DNA of 57,809 bases from assembly GCA_949290395.1 (NCBI GenBank), contig CASERQ010000007.1, forward strand, positions 1 to 57,809. The letters are read 5' to 3'. The notes below the pieces were generated by a model that saw nothing but the letters and a program-made list of their open reading frames with translations, made no database searches and was not told where the DNA came from. Shown here piece by piece: positions 26,475 through 34,772 of the stretch. A program made the position numbers and the translations under genes. Source of the stretch: an uncultured bacterium (GTDB lineage Bacteria > Bacillota_I > Bacilli_A > RFN20 > CAG-826). Positions within the stretch are counted from its first letter, which is position 1; each line of letters opens with the position of its first letter.

Positions 26475-28004
26475 TTAGTTTGTTTCGCTTTGATTTGTTA
26501 AGTCTTGTTGACAGGTTTTTTCTTCAAGTTTCTTGCCATCTTCTTCTAGTTTTATAAGTTTTGAATGTGGTCTATAAATGAAGATTAAGTAGCCACCAAC
26601 TAGGATTACACACGCAAAAAGCCATGCGAAAGGATCTGCTAAACAAGTTGTGATGAAAGAAGCAGGGTTTGCGTAGAGATCAATTGAGGTTGAAATTGTA
26701 TCAACAAAAATATAAGGACCAAATGAACATAAAAGTGTTCTAGCGACAAGTTCACCAACGCCAGCAAGTAATGTAATTAAAGGTTTCTCTAAACCTTGAA
26801 TTGAACATCTCATAATAAACAAAGTACCTAAAAGTGGGAAGAATGGAACAGTGCAGAATATACAGATTTGCCCTAAATATGCGGCTTTTTCACTGATATT
26901 TTCGACTGGATAGAAAAGTTTCATGTATGTGTTATCAATCATTAAAAGTAAAGCAAGCGAGAAAAGGAAAACATACATAATGAGCATAATAATTAAAGAA
27001 GTATTAATGCCTTTTCTTATTCTTTTATATTTACTTGCACCTAAGTTTTGACCACAGAATGATAACATAGCTGTTCCAAGAGCGTTTAATGGTGTCATCA
27101 AAAAGTTAGAAATTTTATTTGCAGCACCATAAGCAAGTTGGGCAGGTCCATTATCAATAACAACGCCAGCTAAAGTTGTATCAAACTTGATGATGGTAGA
27201 TTGAAGAGTGATTAAACCAATTGCAAGAATAGAAAATTGAAGTGCAAGTGGCAAACCTAGTTTAAGATGTTCGTAATAGAATTTGCCGCTAATTTTAAAA
27301 TCTTCTTTTTTAAATCTTAAATAAGGATATTTAATAAACGTATAAATGTAACAAAGTATTGCAGAAATCGCTTGAGCTAAAATAGTAGCAATTGCTGCGC
27401 CAGCTACACCCCATTTAAAAACAATAATAAATAAAAGATCTAAGCCGACATTTAAAATAGTAGAAGTAATTAAAAAGATAAGAGGAGTAAGTGAATCACC
27501 TAAAGAACGTAATAAAGAAACAATTTGGTTATATGCAACTTGGCAAATAATTCCTAAAAATATAACAAAAATATAGGTCTTTGCTGCTACATAAGTGGCG
27601 CCGCCTGTTGCTTCGCTTAAACCAACAAGAGATAAAAGAGGATCGATTAAACAAATTGAAAGAATTGTTAGAAATACTGAAATAAAAAATCCAAGAATAA
27701 TTTGAGCTAAAAATGATTTTCTGACATTATCTAAATCATTTTTTCCTTTATAAGAAGAAGATATAACACTAAACCCTGCCGAGCAGCCGAATGCAAATTG
27801 AAGAACAATATAAGTTAATGAACCAACATCATTAACGCCATTTACTTCATTTGGAGTTAAATTTTGTCCGACTATGATGGCGTCAGTTAAAGAATAAAAT
27901 TGTTGAAAAATATATGAAATAAGAATTGGTATCATGAATACAAGAATTACTTTATATATTTTTCCTTGTGTTAAATCTACAGGCTTAAAAAGTTTAGCTA
28001 GCAT
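26475..28004 (-). CDS. MATE-family multidrug/organic cation antiporter
   Basis: The 509-residue membrane protein shows about twelve spans in two homologous halves, each starting with MATE-like motifs (MIPILISYIFQQFYSLTDAIIVGQ; second half PLALQFSILAIGLITLQS and GAANKISNFLMTPLNALG, each split). MATE proteins export cationic drugs or metabolites using sodium or proton gradients. The C-terminal tail is charged and extends about 30 residues past the usual end. A GAGGAG ribosome site precedes the ATG. It is transcribed toward the tRNA operon but appears to be separate. Confidence 0.88.
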   Translation of the reverse strand: MLAKLFKPVDLTQGKIYKVILVFMIPILISYIFQQFYSLTDAIIVGQNLTPNEVNGVNDVGSLTYIVLQFAFGCSAGFSVISSSYKGKNDLDNVRKSFLAQIILGFFISVFLTILSICLIDPLLSLVGLSEATGGATYVAAKTYIFVIFLGIICQVAYNQIVSLLRSLGDSLTPLIFLITSTILNVGLDLLFIIVFKWGVAGAAIATILAQAISAILCYIYTFIKYPYLRFKKEDFKISGKFYYEHLKLGLPLALQFSILAIGLITLQSTIIKFDTTLAGVVIDNGPAQLAYGAANKISNFLMTPLNALGTAMLSFCGQNLGASKYKRIRKGINTSLIIMLIMYVFLFSLALLLMIDNTYMKLFYPVENISEKAAYLGQICIFCTVPFFPLLGTLFIMRCSIQGLEKPLITLLAGVGELVARTLLCSFGPYIFVDTISTSIDLYANPASFITTCLADPFAWLFACVILVGGYLIFIYRPHSKLIKLEEDGKKLEEKTCQQDLTNQSETN

Positions 28005-28189
28005 AAATTTCTCCTCAAACGCGATAATTAAATCACATATTAAATTAGATGTTAATATTGAAATTAAAGAAATTTTTAAGAAATTTTAGTAGAAGATAAT
28101 TACTATAAATTTAAGAAGCGATACAAAATAAAAACACTTTAAAAATAACTTATTTTTAGAAAATACCTTAGTTTTGCATACTTTTTCAA

Positions 28190-28325
28190 AAGAAAAAGAG
28201 ACTTTTTAGTCTCTATATAGTGCTAGACTTCTTTGGATTTAACCGCAGCCATTAAGAATTTATCCTAACCTGTGTCGTGTAAAACAATTAAATCCTATAC
28301 CTAAACTATATAGTATAAAGAATAA
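28190..28325 (-). ncRNA. Candidate structured RNA with terminator, unknown class
   Basis: On the minus strand a stem of ACTATATAG repeats encloses an internal loop, then GGATTTAA/TTAAATCC (8 bp, perfect), then a terminal hairpin TTAGGA/TCTTAA nested in CAG/CTG. A terminator (AGAGACT/AGTCTCT plus T-run, 28197-28214) closes the unit. Length is about 110 bases. It lacks the conserved SRP loop and is too short for ordinary 6S RNA or tmRNA. The promoter is unclear. Confidence 0.4.
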
Positions 28326-28489
28326 TTTACAAGCGACTTGCTTCATTATTTACAATAAATTTACTTTTATAAAAGTTTTATTTACATTTGAAAGATAAAT
28401 AACGTCTTGTCATTTAAAATTATAAAAATCGGTTGACAAGCCTTTTTATTAGGCCTTTTAATTAAAGATAGTTCGGAGGCACGTTCGCT
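28326..28489 (+). promoter_or_regulatory. Promoter of the ECF S-component/kinase unit
   Basis: TTGACA (28433-28438) and TTTAAT (28457-28462) are 18 bp apart, with a small inverted repeat AAGCCT/AGGCCTT in the spacer that may be an operator. GGAGG precedes the ATG by ten bases. Upstream (28326-28432) is plain AT-rich DNA with no feature I can support. Confidence 0.55.
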
Positions 28490-29137
28490 ATGACTAAAAT
28501 ACAAAAACAAATAACAAAAATATGCTTAGCTGCTTTATTTTTAGCTTTAGGTTGGTTAATGCCAACATTAACAGGGCAAATTCCAGAATTTGGTAATATG
28601 TTTTGCCCAATGCATTTACCAGTAATGCTTTGTGGATTTATTTTAGGACCAGCTTATGGAGCCTTAATTGGGTTTATTACTCCACTTACAAGATCATTAA
28701 TTTTTGGAATGCCACCTATTATGCCAACTGCTCTTTCAATGGCTTTTGAACTTTTAACTTATGGATTCTTATGTGGCGCTATTTTCTATTTATTAAATAA
28801 ATATGCTAAAAAAATTCCTACAATTGCTACAGTTTATATTGCTTTAGTTAGTGCAATGATTGTTGGAAGACTTGTTTGGGGTTTTGTAAACTGCATGATT
28901 CTACTTTCGATGGGTCAAGGTTCAAAATTTACTGGAATTTATTTCTTAACCGAAGCTTTTGCAAACGCCTGGCCAGGAATTTTAATTCAACTTGTTGTTG
29001 TTCCAGCTATATTTGAACTCTTATATACACAAAAATTATTAACAAACTTACTTCCAGATTATGCAAAGATTTTTAAAGGAAAAAGATTTAACAAAGATAA
29101 TAACGATAATCAACAACCTGTTAGCGAAACAAACTAG
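28490..29137 (+). CDS. ECF transporter substrate-binding (S) component
   Basis: The 215-residue protein has about six membrane spans and the ECF S-component pattern: KICLAALFLALGWLMPTL with an AxxLA-type surface, GNMFCPMHLPVMLCGFILG, and GALIGFITPLTRSLIFGMPP. S components bind a vitamin or precursor and use a shared ATPase module encoded elsewhere. The substrate cannot be read from the sequence. The kinase gene starting inside its 3' end suggests that the imported molecule is phosphorylated. The last 25 residues are charged, low-complexity and overlap the kinase frame. Confidence 0.82.
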   Translation: MTKIQKQITKICLAALFLALGWLMPTLTGQIPEFGNMFCPMHLPVMLCGFILGPAYGALIGFITPLTRSLIFGMPPIMPTALSMAFELLTYGFLCGAIFYLLNKYAKKIPTIATVYIALVSAMIVGRLVWGFVNCMILLSMGQGSKFTGIYFLTEAFANAWPGILIQLVVVPAIFELLYTQKLLTNLLPDYAKIFKGKRFNKDNNDNQQPVSETN

Positions 29138-29636
29138 TGTAGTAGTTGCACTAGATGGGATGTGTACAAGTGGAAAATCTACATTGGCTGATGAACTTAG
29201 CCAATTTTTTGATACTCGAATAATTCATGTCGACGATTTTTATCTTCCACGAGGCACAAGAGATTTAAGCGTTTCTAATGATGGAAATATTAATTTAGAA
29301 AGATTAAAAGAAGAAATAATTGATAAATTAAACAACAATTCTTTAATTTATCGTAAATTTTCTTGTAAAGAACAAAAAATAAATGAAGAAGTGAGTTTAG
29401 TTAAAACAAAGCTTACCATTATTGAGGGAAGCTATTCTTTAAATCCTTATTTTGGTCATTACTATGATCTTTCTATATTTATGAAAATTGATATAGAAAC
29501 ACAACTTGAAAGACTCAAAATTCGTAATAAAGATAATTTTGAGGACTTTGTTAATAGATGGATTGTTCTCGAAAATAGATACAACAAACAATATAAAATT
29601 GAAGAAAAAGCCGATTTGATTATTGTAAACGATTAA
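29061..29636 (+). CDS. Uridine-kinase-like P-loop kinase
   Basis: The 191-residue cytoplasmic kinase has a Walker A GMCTSGKST, the HVDDFYLPR motif typical of uridine/pantothenate-type kinases and a lid region with RLKIRNKDNFEDF. Small-molecule phosphorylation is certain in type, but the substrate is not. The ATG at 29061 lies inside the S-component gene and reads its last 77 bases in another frame, without a ribosome site. The N-terminus LTKIITIINNLLAKQTSVVVALDG aligns well with kinases of this family, which supports the long overlap. Confidence 0.78.
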   Translation: MQRFLKEKDLTKIITIINNLLAKQTSVVVALDGMCTSGKSTLADELSQFFDTRIIHVDDFYLPRGTRDLSVSNDGNINLERLKEEIIDKLNNNSLIYRKFSCKEQKINEEVSLVKTKLTIIEGSYSLNPYFGHYYDLSIFMKIDIETQLERLKIRNKDNFEDFVNRWIVLENRYNKQYKIEEKADLIIVND

Positions 29637-29648
29637 TCTACTTTCATT

Positions 29649-29744
29649 CGAAAGAGTTTTTTATTATATACAAAACTAAATTTATAGAAAATGTAAATTT
29701 AAATACTTTCGTATATTGCTTTATAGGTTTCGAATATGTATGAT
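29649..29744 (+). promoter_or_regulatory. Promoter and DeoR-type operator sites of the tim-larA-nagB operon
   Basis: TTGCTT (29716-29721) and TATGAT (29739-29744), 17 bp apart, carry GTTTCGAA inside the spacer. CTTTCG (29706-29711) and CGAAAG (29649-29654, within CATTCGAAAG) lie upstream. The same hexamer occurs at the promoters of tauE, deoR and the LacX-like gene. Confidence 0.55.
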
Positions 29745-29769
29745 TTAAGTAAATGTAAGGGCTTTCACA

Positions 29770-30582
29770 GTGAAAAAAATTTACTTAAATCTTAAAAGAT
29801 TTGATATACCAAAAAGTTTCGGTGGTATAAGCAAATTAGAAAAAAACGAAACATTCGGATCTTATGTAACAGAAGGCATTGAAAAAATGAACCTTTCTTT
29901 ACCTGTTACAATCTATTTTCAAGAGTCTAATCTTTTACCTGCTTTAAGTGTAAACGACAAGGTTAGAATTGGTTGCCAAAGTGTACACTACGAAGATGTT
30001 AGTGTCGGTGGCAATTTTGGTGCGTTCACAACATTTAGAACCGCAAAAGCAATGAAAGGAATCGGAGTAACCGATACAATTATTGGCCACTGCGAAGAAA
30101 GAAAACACTTAACTCACCTTTTATCGCTTGGTGGAAATGGTGGCGACATCAATAAAGTTCTTAATGAAGAAATCAAAAGAGCTCAAGAAGCAGGATTAGA
30201 AGTTCTTTATTGTATTGGCGAAAAAGCTGAAGAACAAGACCACAAATACGATGTTTTAAGACATCAACTTGAAGTTGGATTAAACGGAGTTGATATTTCA
30301 AAAGTAACAATAGCTTATGAACCTGTTTGGGCTATTGGACCAGGAAAAGTACCTCCTGGAAGAGAATATATTGAAGACATCGCTCGTTTTATAAAAAGCG
30401 TTGTAAATATCCCTGTCGTATATGGTGGTGGATTAAAAATGGAAAATGCTGAAATGATTGCTTCAATTCCTGAAGTTGACGGTGGATTAATCGCATTAAC
30501 AAAATTTGGTGCTGATTTTGGATTCACACTTGTTGATTTTGAAGAAATCGTTAAGACATATGAGAAAGGATTAAAGAAATGA
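29770..30582 (+). CDS. Triose-phosphate-isomerase-like sugar isomerase
   Basis: The 270-residue cytoplasmic protein is a TIM relative with the catalytic set kept: N7 and K9 in YLNLKRF, H107 in IIGHCEER, E184 in AYEPVWAIG. The phosphate-binding parts are altered: the usual YGGS is YGGG, and the GG of the last loop is replaced in DGGLIALTKF (237-246). It belongs to a TIM-like side branch, probably isomerising another phosphorylated keto/aldo sugar. The start is GTG at 29770 after GTAAGGG. It overlaps the LarA-like gene by four bases and opens the operon. Confidence 0.82.
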   Translation: MKKIYLNLKRFDIPKSFGGISKLEKNETFGSYVTEGIEKMNLSLPVTIYFQESNLLPALSVNDKVRIGCQSVHYEDVSVGGNFGAFTTFRTAKAMKGIGVTDTIIGHCEERKHLTHLLSLGGNGGDINKVLNEEIKRAQEAGLEVLYCIGEKAEEQDHKYDVLRHQLEVGLNGVDISKVTIAYEPVWAIGPGKVPPGREYIEDIARFIKSVVNIPVVYGGGLKMENAEMIASIPEVDGGLIALTKFGADFGFTLVDFEEIVKTYEKGLKK

Positions 30583-32012
30583 AAGTAAATTTAGAGTATG
30601 GCGATGGCCAAGTCTTAGTCGAAGTACCAGAAGGTAGTGATGTATTTGAAACTGGCGTCACCGTTAAAGACCCTGAAGGAATCAAAGACGTTAAAAAAGC
30701 AACTTTAGATGCAATTTTACATCCACTCGATATGAAACCAATTAGTGAATTGGTTCATAAAGGAAGCAAAGTTACAATTGTTTTCCCTGATAAAGTTAAG
30801 GGCGGATTCCAAGATGATTCACACCGTAAAACAACAATCCCTCTATTAATTGAAGAATGTAAAAAATATGGAGTCGAAGAAAAAGATTTCTTACTCATTT
30901 GTTCAAACGGACTTCATAGAAAAAATAAGCCAGAAGAAATTAGAAGAATTTTAGGTGATGAAATCTTTGATAGATTCTGGGACAAAGGTCAAATTATTAA
31001 TCACGATAGTGAAGATTGGGATCATCTCGTAGATTGTGGATTTGAACCAAAATATAACGCAAAAGTTGTCATGAACAAATATGTTTATGATAGCGATATC
31101 TGTTTCTTAATTGGACATGCTCAAGGTAACCCATATGGTGGATATAGTGGTGGTTATAAACACTGTGCTACTGGTATCTCAAACTGGGAATGTATCTCTG
31201 CTCACCACTGTCCAGCAGTCATGCATAGAGATGATTTCGTCCCTGTTACATCACATTCATTAATGAGAAAGAAATTTGATGCAATTGGTGAATGGATGGA
31301 ACATTCAATGGGCAAGAAATTCTTCTGTGTTGATGCAGTTTTAGATTCATTCTCACATCAAATCGCAGTATTTGCTGGTGAAGCTCATAGAGTTCAAGAA
31401 GAAAGCTGGAAAATAGCTGATAAGAGAACTTATGTCAAATGGGCAAAGAAAAAATATGATGTTATTATCTTTGGTTTACCAAATGATTTCCAATATGGAA
31501 CAAGACAAGGAAGAAACCCAATTCTTGTTGAACAAGCTATCTCTGCTCAAGTCGTTAGATTAAAGAGAGTTATGGCTGATAACCCTGTAATTATTGCTTT
31601 ATCTCAATGTGATGGAGACTTCGGCGATGAAGAATTCCCAGCAATGATTGACGTCTATAATTACTTTGAAAAACATGGTAATACTCTTCCAGAAATTGAA
31701 GACTATTATAAATCAATGGATGTACCAAAATATGTTGAGCTTTATCGTCATCATTATGCATTCCATCCATATCATGCTTTCTCAATGATCTCCTGCGCAC
31801 ATATTGCAGAAAGAGATTGTAAAGCAATTTATATCGTAGGTGCTAAAGATCCAGGAACCGCAAGAGGAATGGGCATGAAAACAAGAAGCACAGTCATGGA
31901 AGCTTATGAAGATGCAAAGAAATATGTTGGAGATCATCCAAATGTCCTTGTCCTTCCTATGACTTTCAAGAGACCATCAGTACATCTTTGTATGGAGGAT
32001 GATAAAGAATGA
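30579..32012 (+). CDS. LarA-like (nickel-pincer lactate racemase family, DUF2088) protein
   Basis: The 477-residue protein has the LarA two-domain layout: N-terminal DUF2088 part with GLHRKNKPEE (H113, like LarA H108), then GGYSGGYKHCATGIS (K194, like the cofactor lysine K184) and a His pair ISAHH (H210, like H200). The position of LarA H174 appears to be Asn here. LarA proteins racemise or epimerise 2-hydroxy acids using a nickel pincer cofactor made by LarB, LarC and LarE; none of these is in the window. It probably acts on a sugar acid. The stop overlaps the next gene. Confidence 0.8.
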   Translation: MKVNLEYGDGQVLVEVPEGSDVFETGVTVKDPEGIKDVKKATLDAILHPLDMKPISELVHKGSKVTIVFPDKVKGGFQDDSHRKTTIPLLIEECKKYGVEEKDFLLICSNGLHRKNKPEEIRRILGDEIFDRFWDKGQIINHDSEDWDHLVDCGFEPKYNAKVVMNKYVYDSDICFLIGHAQGNPYGGYSGGYKHCATGISNWECISAHHCPAVMHRDDFVPVTSHSLMRKKFDAIGEWMEHSMGKKFFCVDAVLDSFSHQIAVFAGEAHRVQEESWKIADKRTYVKWAKKKYDVIIFGLPNDFQYGTRQGRNPILVEQAISAQVVRLKRVMADNPVIIALSQCDGDFGDEEFPAMIDVYNYFEKHGNTLPEIEDYYKSMDVPKYVELYRHHYAFHPYHAFSMISCAHIAERDCKAIYIVGAKDPGTARGMGMKTRSTVMEAYEDAKKYVGDHPNVLVLPMTFKRPSVHLCMEDDKE

Positions 32013-32830
32013 TGAAAGAAGAAATTCTCCACATTAAAGGAGAAGATATCAAAAAAGGTAAAATTCCTGTTGATATCTATAAAGATAAAGAAGGCGCATT
32101 TTCTGGAATGGCTGATATGATGGTTGAAGCTATCAAAGAAAATAACGCAAAACATAAAAGAACATTATTTATTTGTCCATTAGGACCAATTGGTCAATAT
32201 AAATACTTTGCAAAGAGAGTAAATGAAGAAAGAATTTCCTTAAAAGATGTTACTTTCATCAATATGGACGAATATATGCTTGATGATAAAACAATCTGTG
32301 GAACAGATTATAAATTATCATTCAAGAAAACTATGTATGAACTTTGCTATAATAAAATAGACAAAGATCTTATAATGCCAGAAAGTCAAAGAATCTTCCC
32401 TACTTTAGATAATGCTGATTATATCGATGAAGTTATAAAAGATCATGGCGGAGTCGATGTTTGTTTTGGTGGAATTGGGATTACTGGTCATATGGCCTTC
32501 AATGAACCACCAGAACCAGGTGAAAAAGTTGATGAAGAAGAATTTGTAAAATCAAGAACAAGAGTTGTTAAAATCTCTAGAGAAACAAGAGTTGTTAATT
32601 CATTTGATGATTTTGATGGCGCTTACCCACTTGTTCCTGAATATGCTGTTACAATAGGCTTAAAAGAAATTCTTGAAAGCAAAAAAGTCAGATTATTCTG
32701 CTTTAGACCATGGCATAAATTCGTCGTTAGACGTGCTGCTTTTGGAGAATGTAGTATCGATTTCCCAGCTTCATTACTCCAAAAACATCCTGATGCAAGG
32801 ATAGGAATCAGCGAAGAACTCGCTGAGTAG
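32009..32830 (+). CDS. NagB-like glucosamine-6-phosphate deaminase/isomerase family protein
   Basis: The 273-residue protein keeps NagB landmarks: FINMDEYML (catalytic base Asp), and GITGHMAFNEPPEP with H161 and E166. The ring-opening Asp next to the His (GNDGH in NagB) is Thr159 here, so the substrate or reaction probably differs from glucosamine-6-phosphate deamination. It sits between the LarA-like and ABC transporter genes. ATG at 32009 overlaps the previous stop; the ATG three bases later is equally possible. Confidence 0.82.
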   Translation: MMKEEILHIKGEDIKKGKIPVDIYKDKEGAFSGMADMMVEAIKENNAKHKRTLFICPLGPIGQYKYFAKRVNEERISLKDVTFINMDEYMLDDKTICGTDYKLSFKKTMYELCYNKIDKDLIMPESQRIFPTLDNADYIDEVIKDHGGVDVCFGGIGITGHMAFNEPPEPGEKVDEEEFVKSRTRVVKISRETRVVNSFDDFDGAYPLVPEYAVTIGLKEILESKKVRLFCFRPWHKFVVRRAAFGECSIDFPASLLQKHPDARIGISEELAE

Positions 32831-32839
32831 GAGAAATAT

Positions 32840-33784
32840 ATGAAGGAAAAAACATCGTTTAAGGACAAAATGAAGGTGTTCAAAGAAAAAATTACACCAA
32901 AATTTGTCAAAGACTATTATCAAAAGAAAGAGGATGAAATTGCAGCAGTCGATTTAGCTAATCTTTCTAAACCAGTTAACGATGCTGCTACTAGTGGTCC
33001 TAAGAAAATGAAAGATTTTTCTATTTGGCCAGGTTGGAAGTCAGCATTAGTAGGTCTTGGTGGCGTTATATTCATCATTGCTATTTGGTGGATTTATGCG
33101 GCTGTTTGTGAAGCGACCGGAAAAACTTCTTTCCTTTCTTCACCAATTGCTGTTTGTGAAGCTTTTTATAATCAAGCAATCGTAACGAGTAATCTTTGGA
33201 CTCATTTAGGATACTCTTTACAAAGAATCATTGTTGGTTATTTAATTGCTTTAGTTGCGTCAATTCCTGTTGGCTTCTTGATGGCTTGGTATAAACCAGT
33301 CAGAGCATTCTTAGATCCATTTATTCAATTCTTAAGATGTGTTCCACCAATTGCTTATGTTCCAGTTGTTGTTGCACTTTTTGGAACAAATGAATCATCA
33401 AAATATTTCATTATTTTCTTAGCTGTTTTCTTAACAATGACTGTTACTATTTATCAAGGTGTTAAGAATGTTGATTTAACTCTTGTTAAAGCAGCTTATA
33501 CATTTGGCGCTAGAGATCGTAACTTATTCATGGGCGTTATCGTTCCAAGCGCATTCCCATTTATCTTAACTGCTATGAGATTAGGTATTGGTGCTGCTAT
33601 GACAACACTTGTTGCTTCCGAACTTACTGGTACCGCCTATGGTCTTGGTGCATTTATTAATAGCCAAGGTGGTCAATTAATTATGGACAACTGTATCATG
33701 GGTATTCTCGTTTTAGGTATATTCGGTATTGTTTTCGATAAAGGTTTACTTGCTTTCGAAAAACGTATTACTAGATGGAAATAA
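32840..33784 (+). CDS. ABC transporter permease, NitT/TauT (SsuC-like) type
   Basis: The 314-residue permease has about 60 cytoplasmic N-terminal residues, then six spans and the coupling motif AAYTFGARDRNLFMGVIVPSAFP, with LRCVPPIAYVPVVVALFG typical of the nitrate/taurine/sulfonate family. It imports an organic anion or small polar compound with the ATPase and lipoprotein downstream. An AGTAGGAGAAA ribosome site precedes the ATG. Substrate is unknown. Confidence 0.9.
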   Translation: MKEKTSFKDKMKVFKEKITPKFVKDYYQKKEDEIAAVDLANLSKPVNDAATSGPKKMKDFSIWPGWKSALVGLGGVIFIIAIWWIYAAVCEATGKTSFLSSPIAVCEAFYNQAIVTSNLWTHLGYSLQRIIVGYLIALVASIPVGFLMAWYKPVRAFLDPFIQFLRCVPPIAYVPVVVALFGTNESSKYFIIFLAVFLTMTVTIYQGVKNVDLTLVKAAYTFGARDRNLFMGVIVPSAFPFILTAMRLGIGAAMTTLVASELTGTAYGLGAFINSQGGQLIMDNCIMGILVLGIFGIVFDKGLLAFEKRITRWK

Positions 33785-33798
33785 GGAGTGACTAAAAT

Positions 33799-34707
33799 AT
33801 GGAAAACAAAGGAAAAGTTGTTATTAAAATTGATAACGTTAAAAAGATTTACCATGTTGAAAATGGTGATGATGTAGTTGCTCTTAACGGTGTTAATCTT
33901 GAAATTAGAGAAAACGAATTTATTTGTGTTGTCGGCCCATCAGGATGTGGTAAAACAACTCTCTTAAATATTATTGGCGGACTTGAACAACCAACAGAAG
34001 GCCAAGCAACAATTCATGATCGTCCAATTCTTGGACCTGGTCCTGATAGAGGAATTATTTTCCAACAATATGCTTTATTCCCATGGCTTACTGTTAAAAA
34101 GAATGTCATGTACTCAACAAAATTTATTAAACATGAAGTTCCCGTAATGGAAAAGAATCCAGAAACAGGCAAATTTGAGCCAGTATATACTACCGACGGA
34201 AATGGTAATAAAGTGCCTCAAATGAAAACTGTTAAATATACAAAAGCTGAAAGAGAGGCTATCGCCAAAAAATACATTGACATGGTTCAATTGAGTGCAT
34301 TTGAAAACAAGTATCCAAAAGAACTCTCTGGTGGTATGAAACAAAGAGTCGCTATCGCTAGAGGCTATGCTCTTAACTCTGATGTTTTATTACTTGATGA
34401 ACCATTTGGTGCTCTCGATGCTCAAACAAGATCTCAACTTCAAGAAGATTTATTGAGAACTTGGGAAAAAGAAAGAAAAACATGTTTCTTTATTACTCAC
34501 GATGTTGATGAATGTGTCTTGCTTGCTTCAAGAGTTATTATCATGAGCGCTAGACCAGGACAAGTTAAAGAAATTATTGATATTGATTTACCTTATCCGC
34601 GTTCACAAGCTACTAAACTTGATCCTAAATTCCAAGAATATAGAAATCACATTTGGGATGTCGTTTATAAAATGTATGTTAGTAGCGGAAGCATTAACAA
34701 CAAATAG
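33799..34707 (+). CDS. ABC transporter ATPase, NitT/TauT (SsuB-like) type, with insertion
   Basis: The 302-residue ATPase has Walker [11 protein letters not shown]-loop [12 protein letters not shown], signature LSGGMKQR, Walker [12 protein letters not shown] and the switch His in FITHD. About 40 extra residues ([19 protein letters not shown] and more, about 113-152) lie in the helical subdomain before the signature, where ordinary members have a short link. Otherwise the length is typical. It follows the permease by 14 bases. Confidence 0.92.
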   Translation: MENKGKVVIKIDNVKKIYHVENGDDVVALNGVNLEIRENEFICVVGPSGCGKTTLLNIIGGLEQPTEGQATIHDRPILGPGPDRGIIFQQYALFPWLTVKKNVMYSTKFIKHEVPVMEKNPETGKFEPVYTTDGNGNKVPQMKTVKYTKAEREAIAKKYIDMVQLSAFENKYPKELSGGMKQRVAIARGYALNSDVLLLDEPFGALDAQTRSQLQEDLLRTWEKERKTCFFITHDVDECVLLASRVIIMSARPGQVKEIIDIDLPYPRSQATKLDPKFQEYRNHIWDVVYKMYVSSGSINNK

Positions 34708-34772
34708 GTTTATACAAATTTAAAATTTGTGAAATATAATTTAATTTTTTAAAAAAAGGAGTAAAAATAAAA

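Noticed and set aside
28190-28325. SRP RNA or tmRNA
   Set aside because: The conserved SRP GGAA-type loop and GCAGCC segment are missing, and the unit is far too short for tmRNA.
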